A stretch of 64,000 bases of DNA. Origin: Saccopteryx bilineata. Taxonomy: Eukaryota > Chordata > Mammalia > Chiroptera > Emballonuridae. The number at the start of each line of letters is the position of its first letter. Position 1 is the stretch's first letter. A model generated the notes under the pieces. That model searched no databases and was not told the DNA's origin. It saw nothing but the letters and a program-made list of their open reading frames with translations. Below, piece after piece: positions 22,302 through 33,862 of the stretch. The stretch is taken from NCBI RefSeq assembly GCF_036850765.1, contig NC_089493.1:265782534-265846533 (forward strand), read 5' to 3'. The position numbers and the translations under genes were made by a program.

Positions 22302-22955
22302 CTTTTTACTTTAAAAGAAGTTATACTATAAACAGTTTTTCCACTAATATGATGTTGTGAGAAGTGGCATAGCATATGGTGAAGGTTAATTCGACCCTAG
22401 AACAGAAGACAACACCCCTTTGTCTGTGTGCCCTTGTGAATGCTACTTAACCTTTTTAGTACAAAATAGTTTTACTCAAACCTTAAGTGCAAAATATGGT
22501 ATATATCCTATGTACTATGTACTCTCCTCTGATCCCAGGTGATCTGTTCTTGGGATCAGGAACTGCTCTGTGTCTAAACATGTCTGCTCCCTCTCCCATT
22601 GGCCAGCAGGGTCCTTGCCTTGAGTCCATCTTGCTCATATCCTCTGATCTCTTGCCCTCTGACACCCACTCCAACAAGTGAGCTCCCCAGAGGCAGCCCC
22701 TTTACAGTCTTTGTATGATCTTCCTGACATGGCCTGTGGGTCTGCAAGCATATAGTCGATGTGAACTTGCTGTGCTATTTCACTTACCATATACCTTGGA
22801 TATTGTTTATGTCAGCACATACAGCCCTGCCTTGTTTTGTTGTTTGTTTTAAAATTCCACATAGGGGAAGGCTTTTAAAAGCATGCCACAAAGCCTAGAA
22901 GCTATAAAGGAAAAGTTGGTAGATTTGGCTACATAAAAATTAAAAGCTTTAGTGC
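21481..22955. other. unassigned, mostly AT-rich sequence
   Basis: No gene and no element I can name, apart from a dinucleotide (CA) run at 22271-22299. The short ORFs look random. Confidence 0.45.
22271..22299. repeat. (CA)n microsatellite
   Basis: An uninterrupted CA run of about 14.5 units. Confidence 0.98.
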
Positions 22956-23325
22956 AGGCCTTGGCCAGTTGGCTCAGTGATAGAGCGTGGATGTCCCGGG
23001 TTTGATTCCCAGTCAGGGCACACAGGAAAAGTGCCCATTTGCTTCTCCACCCTTTCCCCTCTCCTTCCCCTCTGTCTCTCTCTTCCCCTCCTGCAGCCAG
23101 GGCTCCATTGGAGCAAAGTGGGCCTGGGCACTGAGGATGGCTCCATGGCCTCCGCCTCAGGTGCTAGAATGGCTCCAGTTGCAATGGAGCAACGGCCCAG
23201 ATGGGCAAAGCATTGCCCCCTAGTGAGCATGCCAGGTGGATCCCAGTTGGGTACATGTGGGAGTCTGTCCTCTGCCTCCCCACTTCTCACTTCAGAAAAA
23301 TCCTAAAAAAAAAAACAAAAAAAAA
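22956..23325 (+). mobile_element. bat long-type SINE, older copy
   Basis: Same architecture as the other long-type copies, but more diverged. Most CpGs have become TpG/CpA and part of the head between boxes A and B is deleted. The tail is 'AAAAAAAAAAACAAAAAAAAA'-like. The flanks are similar but no longer identical, so the duplication has decayed. Confidence 0.88.
23214..23227 (-). promoter_or_regulatory. single CTCF-like core in old SINE
   Basis: The minus strand reads CTCACTAGGGGGCA, still compatible with the CTCF core (C-x-C-T-A-G-G-G-G-G-C). The partner core of the pair is lost. Confidence 0.45.
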
Positions 23326-23384
23326 CTTTTGTACAAGAAGATACTATAAAAACAGTTTAAAGACAAGACAAAACAACCTCCATA

Positions 23385-24720
23385 TTCACCTGGACCTCCA
23401 ACATTGCTCAGTGATCCTCTTTTGTGTCCTCACCCCTTTCTCAACAATGACTATTTCATACCTTCCTGCTCCTCAGAGCTCCAACTCCATCCCTCCCTGC
23501 TCACTTGTCTTCTATTTCATACAGAAAACCAAAGTCTCCAGATGCAAATGCTCTGTTTCCCACCATAGAGCCTCTAAATGTATTTGAGTTCAACCCCATC
23601 CATTCCACCTCCCACCTGATAAAATGGAAGGGGTCTCTTCTCCTGTCTGAAACTGCACAACCTAGATCCCATCCCATCTTGCCTCAATAGGCCCATTGCT
23701 CTATTAATTACCTGAGTCAGAAAACTAGAAGTCAGCTTGGAGTACCAGCGCTGCACTCTCACCCTGTCCGTTACCATGTCCTGCTGGGTTTTACCTTGTA
23801 GGTATGTCCTGATTCTTTCTCTCCTGTCTTTCCTTTCTTCAGTGCTCAGGACCAGACCTCATCAACTCATGCCAGGGCCTCACTGGTCCCTGCTTTCATC
23901 TTGGCCATCCTTGGAGCTGTCCTCCGCACAGCTGCCAGTGGTGCATCAAAAACTCAGACCTGCTCGTGTCTCCTGCTAAACACCTTTCACTGATCACTTG
24001 CCTCCTTCATTAGTTGTACTGTCTGCTATAGTATGGGGGTAAGAGCGGTGTGTAAAGAACCCCTGGTTGGTGAGGGAGCGCCTGTAATTTGGAAAAGCTT
24101 CCCCATTCCATTCGAGCCACAAACCTCAGAGTAGTCTTGTAATGCGGGGCTCTTTCCTCTGTGACCCTCGACTGCCCAGCCCTCCAGACTCACCTGCCAG
24201 CATTTCTTGCCTTGAACTTTATGTCACACAACTACTCCACTTCTTCCAAGAACACACCTACCAACCTACTTCTTTGGGGCCTCTAGTGCTCATCTTCCAA
24301 AACTCAGCTCAGGCATCATTGCCTCTGAGGCCCAGGCTGAGTAAGTGATCCCCGTTCTGGGAAGTCCTAGCATTCTGCACAACCTAAGTGCTTTGCTGAG
24401 CAGTCTGGTGGTCTGGCTGCCTCTTAGGAGGCTGGTTTGGGGCTCTCTGACTCTAGAATGTGGAACACATATCACGACGTGGGCCCTAGCTTTGGGCTCT
24501 ACCAACTAATTTGGGCTCACTTTCTTCCTTCAGAGCACTTACCATGATATTGAAAGTATATTAAAGTGATTTATTGTGTTTGCCTCCCCACCACACTGGA
24601 AACATGCTGACAGCAAGGACTATGTATGTCTTGTTCTTCACACAGCCTGGCACATCCCTTGTGCACAGCTGAGCTGAAAAGGACCTTGGCAAATGACAGT
24701 TTAATAATGTTTTCTTGGTC
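23385..24720 (+). repeat. L2 LINE, diverged sense fragments
   Basis: Sense L2 words occur in order: 'TCCAACTCCATCCCTCC' (about 23478), 'AAAACTCAGCTCAGGCATCA' (about 24298) and a 3' phrase 'AGGACTATGTATGTCTTGTTC' at about 24616. Coverage is patchy, so parts may be unique DNA. Confidence 0.5.
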
Positions 24721-24989
24721 ATTGTACCAGAATGGATGATCATAAAGACAATTTATGAAATGTAATTAGGATAAATGTAAATTCCTGTAGCTATATACGA
24801 AAATAACAGGCATGTTAATATCAGCAGGCAAGTGGGGCTTTGCAGCAGTGCATGTGAGAAAAGGTGGAATTTTCCGTGACGAAGCCTCAGCATGGTTCCC
24901 AGTGCAGTGAGGCTGCAGGAATCTTGGTCTTCTGTGCTGGTGTCCCCAAGATGTTCTGTCATTGTCCGCCTTCTCTCTTGTGTCTTCAG

Positions 24990-25640
24990 TTATTTCCTCT
25001 TCCATCTTTCCTCTCATTCTATAACTATGTCTGTGTATCTCTCTTCTCCAACCTTTAAAACCCTCTGCCCTATCCTGCCTTTTCCTTGGGCCTCCCTCTG
25101 TTCTTTCCTTTCATACTCTTGAGAGAAGGGACTAAACTCACTGCCTCGTCCTCACCATCCATCCTTCACTGCCTTTGCTTCCAGGGTACCACTTTCCTTG
25201 GTTCATCCTTCCCTCTTCTTCCTTCCTCTCTGGGGATAACTTTACTCAAAAGCTGGAGGCCCTTCAGAGTGATCCAGCTCTCCATGTCTGATTTCATGCA
25301 CCGTGATGTCATTGAATATACCGCCCCTCCTCTACCTGACTGTGGCTCTTCTACCTACTTGTTCCCTTGGGTCCATCTGCTCCTCAGTGGCCTACCTCCA
25401 TCACCCATTTCCCTTCTGTTGCTTGTTCCTACCCATTCTGTCTCTTCTGCCTATAAGCATGTGCAAATCTTCCCATCCCTACTGCCTCCTTGGATTTTTC
25501 CACCCCTTAAGAACTTTTTGTGACCCTCTGCCCTTCACCACCAGGCTTTTCCAAAGAGAAGTCCACCCCCCTGCCTCCCTCTTGCCCCCTCTCACCAGAC
25601 ACTCAGTGTCATACAGCTTGAGTGAGGCCTGATTTACTCT
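24990..25640 (+). repeat. pyrimidine-rich sequence, possible L2
   Basis: Strongly C/T-rich on the + strand, with phrases suggestive of sense L2 ORF2. The overlapping frames (for example 25086-25523) are compositional artefacts of C/T-rich DNA. Confidence 0.3.
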
Positions 25641-25688
25641 GTGGCAGCTGCTCCCCAAGTGGCATTAAAAACCTAACCAGCACTTTTA

Positions 25689-25843
25689 TTTTTTTTTTCA
25701 GGAAGCAAGTTACAGCAAAAGAAGGGCCCTTAGAGGCTTAGGGAGGGGGAGAGATTGAGAAAGTGAGAGAGAGAGAGCAAGCACACCCTGGGGAAAGAAA
25801 GGGGGTGGGGAAAGGTATGGGCATGTTCCATAGAGAGCTGCTG
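25689..25843 (-). mobile_element. unidentified poly(A) retro-insertion
   Basis: A 155-bp block starting with a T run on the + strand (poly(A) on minus). It is bounded by a perfect 19-bp target duplication AACCTAACCAGCACTTTTA (25670-25688 and 25844-25862). It has no tRNA head, no 7SL or 5S likeness and no L1 3' UTR words that I can see. It is probably the 3' end of some transcript carried by L1 machinery. The source is unknown. Confidence 0.8.
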
Positions 25844-25862
25844 AACCTAACCAGCACTTTTA

Positions 25863-26519
25863 GTGCCTTTCCTCCCCTTCTCCCCCAGTTCGCATCCTCA
25901 GGGATCACCCTGCAGGATTGGGCCAACTCCTTCTCCTTCTAGGGCAGTCCCCAGGCCTCATCTTCTCCTCTCTGTTGTCTTTGTGCTTTCTCGGGTTTCT
26001 GCGCTGGCTGCTTCTCCCATCCTAGCCGGAGGGTTTCCTGATGCTCTGTCCTTGGTCATTTTTCTTAACATTTTCCCCATTGCCCACAAGGAGGTGGCGA
26101 AAGGTGCTGAGAAGACTGAGGATGGGAAAGTTCTTTGCGTTGGGCTGGTGGTATTGGTTTGCTATTGTTGATATTTTATAATGGTTTGAGGGATTCCTTA
26201 GGGCACAAAGGAGAGGGTTGGAAGGAGACCAAGACCTCATGTTGGTTCTGCTCTTTTCTGGGTATGCCCCAAACATTTTTTGCCATGGTCTTTCTCTAAC
26301 TGTTGTGTTCTCTCCCCACTCGTGACCTCTGTGGCATTCCATAATGCTTCCCTTACAAATCCAATATGATGTTGTAGTCCTTTTACCAAGTACTGGAGTT
26401 TATATTTTTTACCAGGACACAGGCTATTTTGAGATCAGGACTTGATATTTTATAGCCCCTGGAGCAGTTAACAGCGATTCTTGCATAGAGTGGTACTCTA
26501 TAAGAGCTTCCTCAGCTGC
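25863..26519. other. unassigned sequence
   Basis: No recognised element or gene. Confidence 0.45.
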
Positions 26520-26680
26520 ATCAGCTAATGGGAAGAGCGTGACTTTTAGATGTAAGCAGATCTAGATTCTGATGGTGATCCAGGCCTTGGTCTTGTATCC
26601 ATTAGTTGGGCACATTGCTTACCTTTCTATATAATTACAGTAATTGTGAGGATGAAATAAGACAGTAGATGGTCAGAAGA
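26520..26680 (+). repeat. MIR SINE
   Basis: Diverged sense MIR: 'TAGATTCTGATGGTGATCC' followed by 'AATTGTGAGGATGAAATAAG' at 26643-26662. Confidence 0.6.
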
Positions 26681-27770
26681 TGCAGGTACCCTCCCCTTCC
26701 TGAGATGGGAAGGAGTGGGGGGGCACCAATGTGGGGACCCTAGGACACCCAGTGAAACCAAAGCCAAGCATTCTTGCAGACTTCAGGATTTGTGGGGAAG
26801 CCATTTGCAAGACGTAACACAGGATCCTCCAATGGATGATCTACAGTTTCAGCCCTGGGACTGGTCAGAAGTAGGAGGAGACAAAATGACCTAAATTATC
26901 TAAAGCAGCTTCTGAGGACATACTGATGGTATCACTTGATGTGTCTCTGCCCGTAAGTGACTGGCCAGTGGCTGGAGTTTTATTGTACTTGTTGTGGCCC
27001 CTTTAACCTTCACACAGCCCTGCCTTAGCTTCCTTTTCTGCTGTTTTTATAGGTTTTTTCCTGCCCCCTTCCCTCCCTTGGACCCCTATTACGTGCATGA
27101 AGACCAGCACACCTACCTAGCTGCCCCCTTCTTGGCTTTCCTTACCTCAGAGTTAAGTTGCTGGGGGAGAGCATTCCAAGTCCTTCTCTCAAGTCTGGCA
27201 GTTCCTCAGATGGCATCACACTACGTAGGTGTGGAGTCGGGCACATGTGTATTCCACCTGCAGAATCATTTGACAATGAGGAAGAGGCTGGGAAGGCACC
27301 TAGCAGATCTATTTGGAGTGATCCAGGATGTTATTCCTTAGAATTCAAGTGCCCTAGTTTGTTTCAAGTTTCTGCTATCCGGCAACATTTAAGATGTTGC
27401 TCCTTTTTCCTTAGAAAAATGCTTCAGGGAATGCCCTCGAACATGGCTCATGGGAGGATTTCTCTAGGATTGATGCCCACGGGTTAGAGGATATGTGTAT
27501 TTCAAATTTTATTAGCTCCTGCCAGACTGTCCAGTTCAAAGACTGTGCTGCCACAGAAAAATTAACGGTGTCATCATTTCATATCTTGCATTAGAAGTTC
27601 TTCTCATTGCTAAAGTTATAAACTGATTTTTCTGTATTTATTCTGTTTGGCTCCCCTCACTCCCCATGAGACCTTTTTTCATTGTATAGGTGCCCCCTGA
27701 GCAGTCTGATTTGCTTTTGGACTTATGTCCACTCCTATACTGTTGTCATATTTTGTGTGTTTGTGCTTTT
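26681..27770. other. unassigned sequence
   Basis: Mixed composition and no element I can name. The 115-codon frame at 26994-27341 lacks initiation context and homology that I recognise. Confidence 0.45.
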
Positions 27771-27774
27771 TAAA

Positions 27775-28350
27775 AAAAATTGTGGAAAAAATATATAAAA
27801 TAAAAAAATTCCATTTTAACTATTCTTAAATGTACACAGTTCAGTGACATTAATTATTCATAGTGTTGTGCAATAATCACCACTATTTCCAGAATTTTTC
27901 ATCAGCCCAAATAGAAACTCAGTGCTCATTAAGCTTCCTATCCCTATCTCACCCCATTCCCTGCTATTCTACTCTCTGTCTCTGTGAATTTGCATATTCT
28001 AGATGTTTCATATAAGTGGAACCAACAATATTTGTCCTTTTGTGTCTGGTTGATTTTACTTAGCTTAATGTTTACAAGGTTCATGCACATTGAATCATGT
28101 ATCAGAACTTCATTTATTTTTATAGCCAACTAATTTTCGGTTGTATATATACCGTATTTTGCTTGTCCATTCATCAGTTCATAGACGACACTTGGGTTGT
28201 TTCCACCTTTTGTTTATTGTGAGTAATGCTGCTGTGAACATATGTGTACCAGTATCTGTTTGAGTCCCTGTTTTCAGGTCTCTTGGGTATCTAACTAGGA
28301 GTGGAATTGTTGGATCATATGGTAATTCTATGTTTAACTTTTAGTGGAGC
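27775..28350 (-). repeat. L1M 3' UTR, antisense
   Basis: Same family and orientation as 3675-4705. Shared landmarks are 'TTCAGTGACATTAATTATTC' (about 27841), 'GTGTTGTGCAATAATCACCA' and 'CTAGGAGTGGAATTGTTGG' (about 28294). Confidence 0.85.
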
Positions 28351-28574
28351 CGCCAACCTTTCCTACAGCGGGCACAGAGGAGGTATTTGACTCCCTTCAT
28401 TGTTAGTAAAAGAGCAGTTCCTGAGGCCTGTTCTTCCTCCAGTTTTGTATTTAACCTATCCCTGAAGCCAAGCACAGAACTTGGCACATGGTGGTCCCAA
28501 GAGAAGGTTGGCTTGGTTGGATGGATAGATGGACAGATGAACTCCAGACCACTGGATGATTGAGATTGCCCTCA

Positions 28575-28745
28575 ATGGTATAACAGGACAGCAAAAAGCA
28601 ATGTGGTGCTGTGGAAAGAGCCTGCAGCCATAATTATGGTGAATAAGTGCAACGAGAGACATGGATTCTGTTTCTAGATGAGCCCTTAGTTTCTCTGTGC
28701 CTCATTTAGCTCAAAGGCGATTGTACTCCTGCTGCACAGGATGCT
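28575..28745 (+). repeat. MIR SINE
   Basis: Begins near 'AATGTGGTGCTGTGGAAAGAG' and reaches 'TTTCTCTGTGCCTCATTTAG' at 28691-28710, in MIR order. Confidence 0.65.
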
Positions 28746-28859
28746 GAGATATGAGATCTGGATGTGAAAGCCAAAGACACCCACCACCGTTAGGTATTGC
28801 AGATTTCCACGTGTGCCCCAGCACTCAGAATAGGGCCTGGCGCGTCGGTTAAATGATTT

Positions 28860-29150
28860 CTTGCGTGCCTTCATTCATACATTCCGCCACTATTAATTGA
28901 GTGCTTGCTCTGTGCCAGGCGCTGTTCTGGAGCCTGTGATTCAGCTGGGAACAAGAGAGAGAAAAGCCCCAGTCTCATCAATCACTCAGTGGTCCAAAAA
29001 CGAGTCCCAAGAGACAACTCCCTTCCTTATTCTTTTGGCACCAACGCTAGACTTTTTTGAAAGCACAGCAAGAAATGCTGGTGGAGAGCTTATATTTCAA
29101 GGAGATGTTTCCAACTTCAAGGAGAAAAATGGATTTTAAAATGTAGAACA
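28860..29150 (-). repeat. L2 LINE 3' end, antisense
   Basis: 'TTGAGTGCTTGCTCTGTGCC' at 28898-28917 and 'GGCGCTGTTCTGG' are the reverse complement of the L2 3' terminus. Confidence 0.75.
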
Positions 29151-29814
29151 AAGACTAGGCCTGGTACTTTGCAAGTCAAGCAGCTTGACACTCCATGAGG
29201 GGAACCTTTATGGAGTTTCTGTGTGAAGAAGAAAGAGAAAAGGTTCCAGGTATTTCCCCCGTTGTCACCTTCAAGGAAAAATGAGTGAGCTGTTGCCTCC
29301 ATGCCTCTTCTTGCTGGAGTTGGGGGTGGGTGGGTGGCAGGACTGTCACCAGGCTCTCTACAACACCAGGTATAACTAGACATGGTGCCAGGTGACATCT
29401 TAGCCCCACTTGGAGATAGAAGTCTGTTGATCTGTTTTAGTCACTGAGCCCTGCCCCCCTGGAGCCCTCCAAGGTGGCCCAGGAGCTCCTAGCCACTGAA
29501 CACAGATCTCACATACTTGCTGTCAATCTTCATATTTAATCCTCTTCACAACCCTTGATAATCTCCGGAAAACAGGTTAAGGGAGAGTAAGAACATCAGT
29601 CGAGGACTGGGGTCACATTTATATTCATGATAAAGCCAGAATCCTTGTTTTTACCAGGACGCTGGTTGAGCCAGATCCTAGGAGCCAAGCAAAGAGAGGA
29701 GAAGCCAGGTTGATGGGGCAAGAATTGACAAGAGACTCTATGTAGTAAAACCTGTTATACCCACAAGGGCAGATTTTATTATTTATTAATGAACATAGCA
29801 ATAAAGGGACCCTT

Positions 29815-29990
29815 TTGAAGCTCAGAATGTTTTATGAGCACTAATAGTTCCTAAGTACTTTCACATGTTATTTTGCACTTGATCCTTATAAAACTTCTTA
29901 TAAGATCCAAGTTTTTATACCCATTTTATGGACAGAGAAACTGAGGTTTACAGAGGGTAAGATGCCTCAAATTGCATGACTAGTCTGTGT
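29815..29990 (-). repeat. MIR SINE, antisense
   Basis: 'CCATTTTATGGACAGAGAAACTG' region at 29921-29943 is the complement of the MIR core. Confidence 0.8.
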
Positions 29991-30439
29991 GTGAGGCCTG
30001 ATGTGTGTGTGGGGTCTGACAATGTTAGGCAATAGTTTTATCAAGTATTTCACTCCCAATGGGCTCTCTGGGCACAGGTGACCCCAGCCTGGGGGAGGGG
30101 CAGGAATTCCTTTACTTAATGAGGTCCCAGTTTATTTTTCCCCCAATCCTTTATTACTCAAATCATGTATTCTAGTGAATGCTATTGACCTATATGTGTT
30201 ATTTACCCGTCTTTTCTCTAGGACAGGAAATAAACTTTACCTCTATACTGTTGCCATTTATTAAAAGGATTGTCACCTCTAGTGATGCCAGTACATTTAG
30301 AAATGGCAGAATTTTTCCTGCACATATACTTCAAGGACCTCACCTGATGTTTGGGAGAGCCTCTTGCCCTGGGCTGGGCTTTGGAATGAGACCCTGTCCC
30401 TGAGCTAGAAGGTTCAGCTGGCCCAATAACGGCACCAGA

Positions 30440-30640
30440 GCTAGAAATGTACGGAGAGTGCTGTGGGTGCCAGCCTGCCCAGGAAGGCTTCACAGAAGTG
30501 TCGAGCATGAGTGTGTTTTTCTGCCAGACAGAGAGAAACAGAGAAAGGGACAGAGGTGGCCTTGTAGGGAGATGTGTGTAAAGGCTCTGTGGCAGAAGTG
30601 ACACGGGATGAGGTTGGAGGGACAAAAGCCCAAGGAAAGC
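30440..30640 (-). repeat. possible L2 fragment, antisense
   Basis: 'CCAGGAAGGCTTCACAGAAG' and 'GTAAAGGCTCTGTGGCAGAAG' are L2-like antisense words in order. Confidence 0.45.
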
Positions 30641-31264
30641 CCAGGGAACCCCCTTGAAAGTTGTGGGTCGGGAACTCCTGGGACTTTTAAGGAAGGGTGA
30701 CCTGCCTATTTCTGAATGACCCCTGAGGTGGCAGATGGGGAATCTGAAGATGAGGAGACCACTGTCCCTAGCATCTCACCACCTAAGCCCAGGATCCCAC
30801 AACAGAAACGGACTCTGGCCCCAGAATCTCTGCTGAGGCCTGCTGTGGTGCTCAGCTTTGAAGGATTTCAGAGGGGCGGGAGCAGCCTTGAGGGAGGCGA
30901 ACAGGTGTGGAAAGAGTGGGCTTCAGACGACTTTGACCGGGGCCAGCTATGTGAGGGTGGCAGGTGGTAAGAGCTTGGGGAATTCTGGCGCCTCTCCAGG
31001 CGCCTCCCCTACAGGAGCCCTGCTGAACCTCCCCTCCTTGCACATGTGCAGTCCTGCTTCTAACACACACCTTTGTCGTCACTTCCTGCAGGAAGATGGC
31101 CTTGACCTGCTGACCCTTTCCCCACTGCCCCACCTCCTCCTTGGTGCTCCCTGGGCACCTGCACAGTCTTCTTGTGGAGGTAACCTTCACATTGTCTTGA
31201 AATAACCTGGTCTGAGACCCTGGCATTATTTGTCTCAGTAGATAGCACTTAGCTTGGTATTATG

Positions 31265-31470
31265 CAGACAGTGTACATTCAATAAAGGTTTACTGAGTAG
31301 AACTAGAAGGGAGAATTCAGGGGTATCAAGGGCAGAGGAGCGGTCAGGAGTCAGGCATGTATTAAGGAAGTGATGGGTGGAGGGTGGCCTGTGCAAAACA
31401 GGGTGACAGCTGGCAGAGAGGTCAGATCTTAGAGGGCTCTGGGCCTGATTCAGTGGGCAGCCAGAGGAAC
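31265..31470 (-). repeat. L2 LINE fragment, antisense
   Basis: 'TCAGGAGTCAGGCATGTATT' to 'TTAGAGGGCTCTGGGCCTGA' follow antisense L2 order, with weak identity. Confidence 0.45.
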
Positions 31471-31494
31471 AGAACACACACATGCATGTGTATG

Positions 31495-31865
31495 CATACC
31501 CAGTCTGATTGATTAATTATAGGGAATTGGCTCCCACTGCCATCTGTTAGCTAGTGACCCCAGGAAAGCTAGGGTATAATTTAGTCCAAGTCAGGGCAGC
31601 CAGTGATGTAAGTCCCAGTCCAAGAAGACTGATGTTCCAGCTCAAGTAATCAGGTGGAAGAAGAACTGAATTCTCCCTTCTTTCACCTTGTTCTGCCAGG
31701 CTCTCAGCGCTAGGTGATACCCAGAGGGGAGGACAGTCTCTGTACTCAGGCCACCAATTCAAATGCTAATCTCATCCAGAAACACTCTCACAAACATACC
31801 CAGAAATAATATTTGGTCAAATATCTGGGTACCCGGTGACCCGGTCAAGTGGACAAGATTAGCCA
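31495..31865 (-). mobile_element. old LTR remnant (ERVL/MaLR-like)
   Basis: On the minus strand the right end reads as a mammalian LTR: 'GACCGGGTCACCGGGTACCC', 'AGATATTTGACCAAATATTA' and 'TTTCTGGATGAGATTAGC'. The opposite end has 'AGCCAATTCCCTATAATTAA'. Family naming is from memory. It is non-coding. Confidence 0.55.
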
Positions 31866-32224
31866 TCACCACTAGGATGGGTCATTTCATCAGCAACACA
31901 ATGAGCACATCCTGCAAGCCCTGCTGTTGGCTTCCATTTTTATGAACCCCTTTAACACTCAAGAGGAGGTATCACCCATTTCTAGGAAGAGAAACTGTGT
32001 CTCAACATTCACACTTAAATGGGGCAAAACCTCGTTACATTCATCCTTGGCAGGCGTTGGGTAGTGAATACAACATTCTGTAACTTTACCTTTTTTTTTT
32101 CACCTCGGGCCTTCTGTGGCTCCCTACTCTATCCTACTCTCATATACTATATTAAATTATTATTATTGACAATAATAACTAATATGTGTATGGTACTATA
32201 ATAGAACCAATAGCTAACTTATAC

Positions 32225-32450
32225 AACACTAGGTATCCCAGGCAGTTTTCTAGTGTTTTATGTACATTAACTAGCCTTGTTGTGTAGAAGGGGGAAACTG
32301 AGACACAGAGGTTGAATGACGTTCCCAAGGCCACATGTGGACAGGGTTCCATCCCAGGGTCTCATCTGACTTTCCTAGTGAACTCTGCCCAAGGCCATAC
32401 AGCAAGGGAAAGCTGGAAATAGGACTTGAACTTGGGGATTATGATTTAAA
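32225..32450 (-). repeat. MIR SINE, antisense
   Basis: 'GGGAAACTGAGACACAGAGG' at 32292-32311, then 'TGAATGACGTTCCCAAGGCC', the MIR complement. Confidence 0.8.
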
Positions 32451-32559
32451 AGTCTCTCTTCATTCAGCCTCCCTACTCTGCCTTTGGAATCCGGCGATGT
32501 TTTCACTGTGAGAAGGGTCCTTGAAGGCCCTCTCCTTCTCCCTCCTCATGCAGACCCCG

Positions 32560-32900
32560 TGCTCACAGGTGCCCCCTGCCCCGTTCCACCTGTGTCAGCA
32601 GCTGCCTCCTGCTAAATGGTGTTTGCGCAGAGTCCGTGTTGTGGCACTTAAAAAGAAATGTGTGGGATGAACAAGCACCTAAAAATAACTCAGGATCAAT
32701 TTGGGGGGGGAGGGGAGGAAAAAGGTTGTGTTTTCTCTTCCCTCTTCTCCCTCCCTCCCTTTGCCCCTAAGGCCCATAAATTGTTGCTGGTTGACAGCTG
32801 GGCCAGGCTGGCTTCCTGTAAGGCTGTAATAACATAGAATTAGCCTGGCTGCTGCCCTCTCCAGGGCGGAAATGCTGGTTCTTGGTCACTACAGACATCT
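32560..32900. promoter_or_regulatory. candidate enhancer (unique sequence with MEF2 and E-box words)
   Basis: A repeat-free block containing a perfect MEF2 consensus CTAAAAATAA (32679-32688), E-boxes CACCTG (32587-32592) and CAGCTG (32599-32604, 32795-32800), and a TGACAG MEIS/TGIF-like word fused to the last E-box (32792-32797). It lies about 12 kb upstream of the CpG-island promoter. The motif co-occurrence is seen; enhancer activity is inference. Confidence 0.35.
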
Positions 32901-33650
32901 CTGAGTTGATGCTTCCTGCCCTGGTCCACACCCCTGGGACAGGTCTTTGCTTATTAGAAACTGGGCCCAGACAGATTCCTGGACTTGTCTACCTGGGGAG
33001 GGGCAGTGGAAAATCCTCTCCAAGTGAGAGGCTGGCAGCCTCTGGGCTGGGCCATTTGAGGGTGCCCAAAATTCCTGCCTCCGGGGAGGAGCTGGGCGGG
33101 CAGGGGCAGAGAGCTCTGGCAGCCTGAGCCCCTGAGCCGAGGTTTCCAGCCGTCTGCTGACTCAGGGACTTGGCTGAGCGGCTCCCATCCGTCTTGGTGC
33201 CTCTCACAGGCCTCTTTGCCCCCACCAGCCACCCACAGCCTGCCTGGAGAGGCTTTAGAAATCCATTAGATCTTTGCTGCCCAGAACCTTCCAGCTGAAA
33301 GTGGCAACCAGGCCGCCTCTCTTCCTCAGCCTGTTGATCTTACAGAGTAGGTATGGGTTCTGGGAGTAGGCTGGGTGTTTCCATGTAGCTCAGCCATACC
33401 AGGGGTATCTTTTTCCCCTCTGATGTCAAATTTGTTTAACATTGGGGTGGGAATAGCAGTGTAAAGAGGGAAAAGAAGTCTACCAGGAGCAAAGAGGTCC
33501 TAGCTTACACTGAGTCGTTGGCCAAGGAATGGAAAATTCCAGGTGGAAGCTCGGAAATTCCCAGTGTGGATGTGGCAAGGAAAGTGCCGTGCTCCTGTCT
33601 CCCACACCCCAAGCTTCAACCAGGACTGGGGCCAGGATTCCTGTGCCCTA
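32901..33650. other. unique GC-rich sequence
   Basis: No repeat that I recognise and no credible ORF. It could extend the possible regulatory block to its left. Confidence 0.4.
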
Positions 33651-33654
33651 ACAG

Positions 33655-33815
33655 CAGTCTCAGTTGTTCCCAGTCTGCTGCACATCAGCGTCTCCTGGGG
33701 GAGCTTTTCAGTGCCGATCCCTAGGCTGGGCCCAGGCCAGGTACTTCAGCATCCCTGGGGCAGGGCCTGGGTTCCCCGGTGACTGCCGCATGCAGTTGGG
33801 GTGCAGAGCCCTCAT
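33655..33815 (+). mobile_element. MER5A-like hAT-Charlie remnant
   Basis: 'CTGCACATCAGCGTCTCCTG' (33678-33697) and 'GGGCAGGGCCTGGGTTCC' (33759-33776) follow the MER5A consensus as I remember it. Both terminal repeats are decayed, as expected of this ancient placental element. Confidence 0.65.
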
Positions 33816-33862
33816 TGGCAATTAACAGCCCCCATTTTCCTCCACCTTCTGCCTTGCTTTTT

